Positions 6,552-8,071 of a stretch of 8,071 bases of DNA are shown here, in pieces. Source of the stretch: Candidatus Bathyarchaeota archaeon (GTDB lineage: Archaea; Thermoproteota; Bathyarchaeia; TCS64); the NCBI GenBank assembly GCA_030669135.1, contig DAOVEE010000080.1:1-8071 (forward strand), read 5' to 3'. Every line of letters starts with the position of its first letter. Position 1 is the first letter of the stretch. The translations under genes and the position numbers were made by a program. Below the pieces are notes generated by a model. The model searched no databases. It was not told the DNA's origin and worked only from the letters and a program-made list of their open reading frames with translations.

Positions 6552-6787
6552 CGTGACACCTTCCTAGCGCCGTAGGCGCAGTATTTGACGCAGAGCGGCG
6601 TCTCCTCCCCCTCGCAGAGGTCGCACGTCGAGTCGATGGACAGCGTGATGACGGCGGTGTCGTTGTCCCTCGATACACGGGTGCTGCTGCGCGACGGGTT
6701 GAACATCCTGTGCCCGGTGTGGTGGAACGAGCAGGCTGATTCGCACATGCGGCAGCCCTGACACTTCTGGGGGTCGAGAAGAATCAT
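6548..6787 (-). CDS. Dicluster [4Fe-4S] ferredoxin, probable AOR electron partner
   Basis: 79 residues with two cysteine sets: CX2CX2CX3C (Cys9, 12, 15, 19) and CX2CX7CX3C (Cys55, 58, 66, 70). The second set has the wide spacing seen in electron-transfer subunits of the DMSO-reductase HycB/YdhY kind rather than in compact clostridial ferredoxins. Each cluster takes three ligands from one set and one from the other in this fold, giving two [4Fe-4S] clusters. It is soluble, with no export signal or membrane segment. The ATG at 6787 sits about 30 bp from a good TATA box, and the stop overlaps the AOR start, so it very likely carries electrons to or from that enzyme. It is shorter than usual four-cluster polyferredoxin partners and may be a minimal electron-transfer subunit. 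Confidence 0.88.
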   Translation of the reverse strand: MILLDPQKCQGCRMCESACSFHHTGHRMFNPSRSSTRVSRDNDTAVITLSIDSTCDLCEGEETPLCVKYCAYGARKVSR

Positions 6788-6812
6788 CGCGATCGGAAAC
6801 CGTGAGGAGAGT

Positions 6813-6829
6813 CCAAATATAAGATTTTG
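6813..6829 (-). promoter_or_regulatory. BRE/TATA promoter of the ferredoxin-AOR operon
   Basis: On the minus strand CAAAAT (purine-rich BRE position) is followed by CTTATATTT, centred about 32 bp upstream of the ferredoxin ATG. A start site 25-28 bp downstream would leave a leader of roughly 5 nt, so the mRNA is nearly leaderless, in keeping with the lack of a Shine-Dalgarno sequence. The element lies in the 49-bp gap after the carbamoyltransferase stop. Confidence 0.6.
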
Positions 6830-6836
6830 GGGAGAG

Positions 6837-7757
6837 TCACTCCTTGAGAAGCCAGTAGAGGAGCCCCTTCTGGGCGTGCATCCTGTTCTCGGCCTGGTCC
6901 ACCACTACAGACTGGGGCGAGTCCATGACCTCGCTGGTTAACTCCAGCCCCCTGTGGGCGGGCAGACAGTGCATGACGATGCAGTCGGGCTTGGCCTTCT
7001 TGACCAGCTCCGTGTTAACCTGGTAGGGCGGGAACATCTTCATGCGTTTCTGTTTCTCCTCCTCCATGCCTGCGCTGACCCAGACGTCGGTGTAGATGAC
7101 GTCGGCGTCCTTCACGCCTGTCGACGGGTCGTGGTCTACCTTGACCCTGCCTTTGTTGTCTTTGACTTTCTCGAGGAGCTCGTGGCTAGGGCTGTACTGG
7201 GGGTCGTCCGGGCATACCACGGCTACGTTCATCCCCATGCTGGTGCACCCGATGACGGTGGACGCCGCCGTGTTGCAGCCGCCGTCACCTACGTAGGCGA
7301 TCTTCAGGCCGCCTAGGCCGCCCTTCTTCTCCTGGATGGTGAGGAGGTCGGCCATGTTCTGGCACGGGTGGTAATTCTCTGTCATGCCGTTGATGACGGG
7401 CACCGTCGCCGACGCCCCTATCCTCTCCATGGCCTCCTGCTTCAGCACCCGGGCCATGATGCAGCTGCTGTACCTGCTGAGCACAGCGACGCCGTCCTCC
7501 AGGGTCTCGCTCCTGCTGAACCCGCCCTCAGAGACGCCGTAGAAGATGGCGTGGCCGCCGAGCCCGGTCATCCCTGCCTCGAAGCTTATCCTGGTGCGTA
7601 GGGACGGCAGCTCGAAAAGCATAATGAGGGTCTTACCCTCCAACGCGTGCAGATATTTCTCGGGGCTGCCCTTTATTTCGGCTGAGAGGCTGAGCACCGC
7701 GCCCAGCTCCTCGCTGGACAGGTCGAAGTCGCTTAGTACGTGTTTCAAGTCAATCAC
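6837..7757 (-). CDS. argF: Ornithine carbamoyltransferase family protein with variant ornithine-site motifs
   Basis: 306 residues, normal for the family. The expected role is carbamoyl phosphate plus ornithine to citrulline in arginine synthesis. The carbamoyl-phosphate site is largely intact: PSLRTR (51-56), HPCQ (130-133) and HCLPAHRG (263-270); DQAENRMHAQK (287-297) is also typical. Three places deviate from textbook enzymes: STRTR is SLRTR, GDGNNVAHS is GDGGCNTAAS (157-166, one residue longer), and the DxxxSMG ornithine loop is DVWVSAG (224-230). SLRTR also occurs in N-acetyl- and N-succinylornithine transcarbamylases, but those lack LPAHRG. The fold is certain; the acceptor amine is less so. 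The start is GTG at 7757, overlapping the upstream ORF by 8 nt, with TTG at 7748 as an alternative. No other arginine gene is nearby. Confidence 0.85.
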   Translation of the reverse strand: MIDLKHVLSDFDLSSEELGAVLSLSAEIKGSPEKYLHALEGKTLIMLFELPSLRTRISFEAGMTGLGGHAIFYGVSEGGFSRSETLEDGVAVLSRYSSCIMARVLKQEAMERIGASATVPVINGMTENYHPCQNMADLLTIQEKKGGLGGLKIAYVGDGGCNTAASTVIGCTSMGMNVAVVCPDDPQYSPSHELLEKVKDNKGRVKVDHDPSTGVKDADVIYTDVWVSAGMEEEKQKRMKMFPPYQVNTELVKKAKPDCIVMHCLPAHRGLELTSEVMDSPQSVVVDQAENRMHAQKGLLYWLLKE

Positions 7758-8064
7758 TTTTAATTGATTCAGAGTTGAACATACAATTCCGCCGGATTAT
7801 ATCGTTTACGGCATAAAAGCCATGAAAATAGGCATCATCGTTCCATTTGTTGCATCTAATTTGCGTGTTCTCCCCCCAGCCCCACCCCGGGATGAGGCCC
7901 TGCTTCTCCAACCCGTACATGAACAACATTATGAACATGAAGCCCACAAAGAAGACGGCCCCCTCCATAACGTCATCCAGGTTAGAGAAGTCCCTCCCAG
8001 CGAAGGCACCTGATAAAAGGATGACGACACCGGTGATGTAGCAGGCGGCGGCTCTCCTGTTCAA
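7750..8064 (-). CDS. Small membrane protein, unknown function (5' end may be cut)
   Basis: 104 residues from a TTG at 8064; the frame stays open to the window edge, so the true start may lie outside. Two hydrophobic segments are visible, about residues 7-25 (CYITGVVILLSGAFAG) and 36-52 (AVFFVGFMFIMLFMYGL), separated by a short acidic loop (NLDDVMEG), so a two-helix membrane protein is likely. After residue about 69 the sequence (from ENTQIRCNKWND on) loses protein-like composition, becomes AT-rich, and covers the likely promoter of the next gene. The real C-terminus may be nearer residue 70 if a frameshift occurred in the run of six G (7872-7877 region); the adjacent frame then stops at TAG within about 20 bp. 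I recognise no family. Confidence 0.55.
   Translation of the reverse strand: MNRRAAACYITGVVILLSGAFAGRDFSNLDDVMEGAVFFVGFMFIMLFMYGLEKQGLIPGWGWGENTQIRCNKWNDDAYFHGFYAVNDIIRRNCMFNSESIKSD
7795..7803 (-). promoter_or_regulatory. Possible TATA box of the carbamoyltransferase gene
   Basis: Minus-strand GATATAATC is centred about 42 bp upstream of the GTG start, which would give a leader of about 15 nt. It falls inside the C-terminal part of the upstream ORF, in AT-rich sequence that looks intergenic. Confidence 0.4.
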
Positions 8065-8071
8065 CCCAAGT

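Overview
The window looks like a stretch of an archaeal chromosome, probably from a thermophilic anaerobe of the Thermoproteota (TACK) type. The evidence is a GC-rich coding style with AGG/AGA and ATA codons, archaeal-type BRE/TATA boxes close to start codons, a tungsten-type aldehyde:ferredoxin oxidoreductase (AOR) with a ferredoxin partner, an S9 acylaminoacyl-peptidase-like enzyme, and a nicotinate phosphoribosyltransferase with a C-terminal Cys4 zinc knuckle. The lineage is inference. Every gene I accept lies on the minus strand, so transcription runs from the right end to the left.

From right to left, a small two-helix membrane protein (7750-8064, possibly cut by the window edge) precedes an ornithine-carbamoyltransferase-family gene (6837-7757) that departs from the usual ornithine-site motifs. 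Next comes a clear promoter and a two-gene redox operon: a 79-aa dicluster ferredoxin (6548-6787) and an AOR-family enzyme (4662-6551), joined by a GTGA overlap. An S9 peptidase (2661-4616) follows after 45 bp and ends at T-rich tracts. At the left end, a nicotinamidase (1148-1699) and a nicotinate phosphoribosyltransferase (1-1151, 3' end outside the window) overlap by ATGA. Together these two turn nicotinamide into nicotinate mononucleotide for NAD salvage.

Between the S9 peptidase and the nicotinamidase lies an AT-richer island of about 960 bp (1700-2660) unlike its surroundings. It holds a standalone 93-aa protein that reads as Cas2-like (2286-2567). This gene is bracketed by imperfect palindromic repeats with an exact 27-bp period: five tandem units on its 3' side (2172-2306) and two on its 5' side (2573-2626). 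The gene's last codons and stop lie inside one unit, and its likely TATA box lies inside another. No cas1, no effector and no spacer-like sequence is visible. The remaining roughly 470 bp (1700-2170) hold only a possible broken small ORF, a short hairpin and weak promoter-like elements.

The Cas2-like gene with its repeat array is the part most likely to be new. A self-regulated Cas2/VapD-fold nuclease locus, a remnant of an integrated plasmid or virus with iterons, or a small mobile unit would all fit; the sequence alone does not decide between them.
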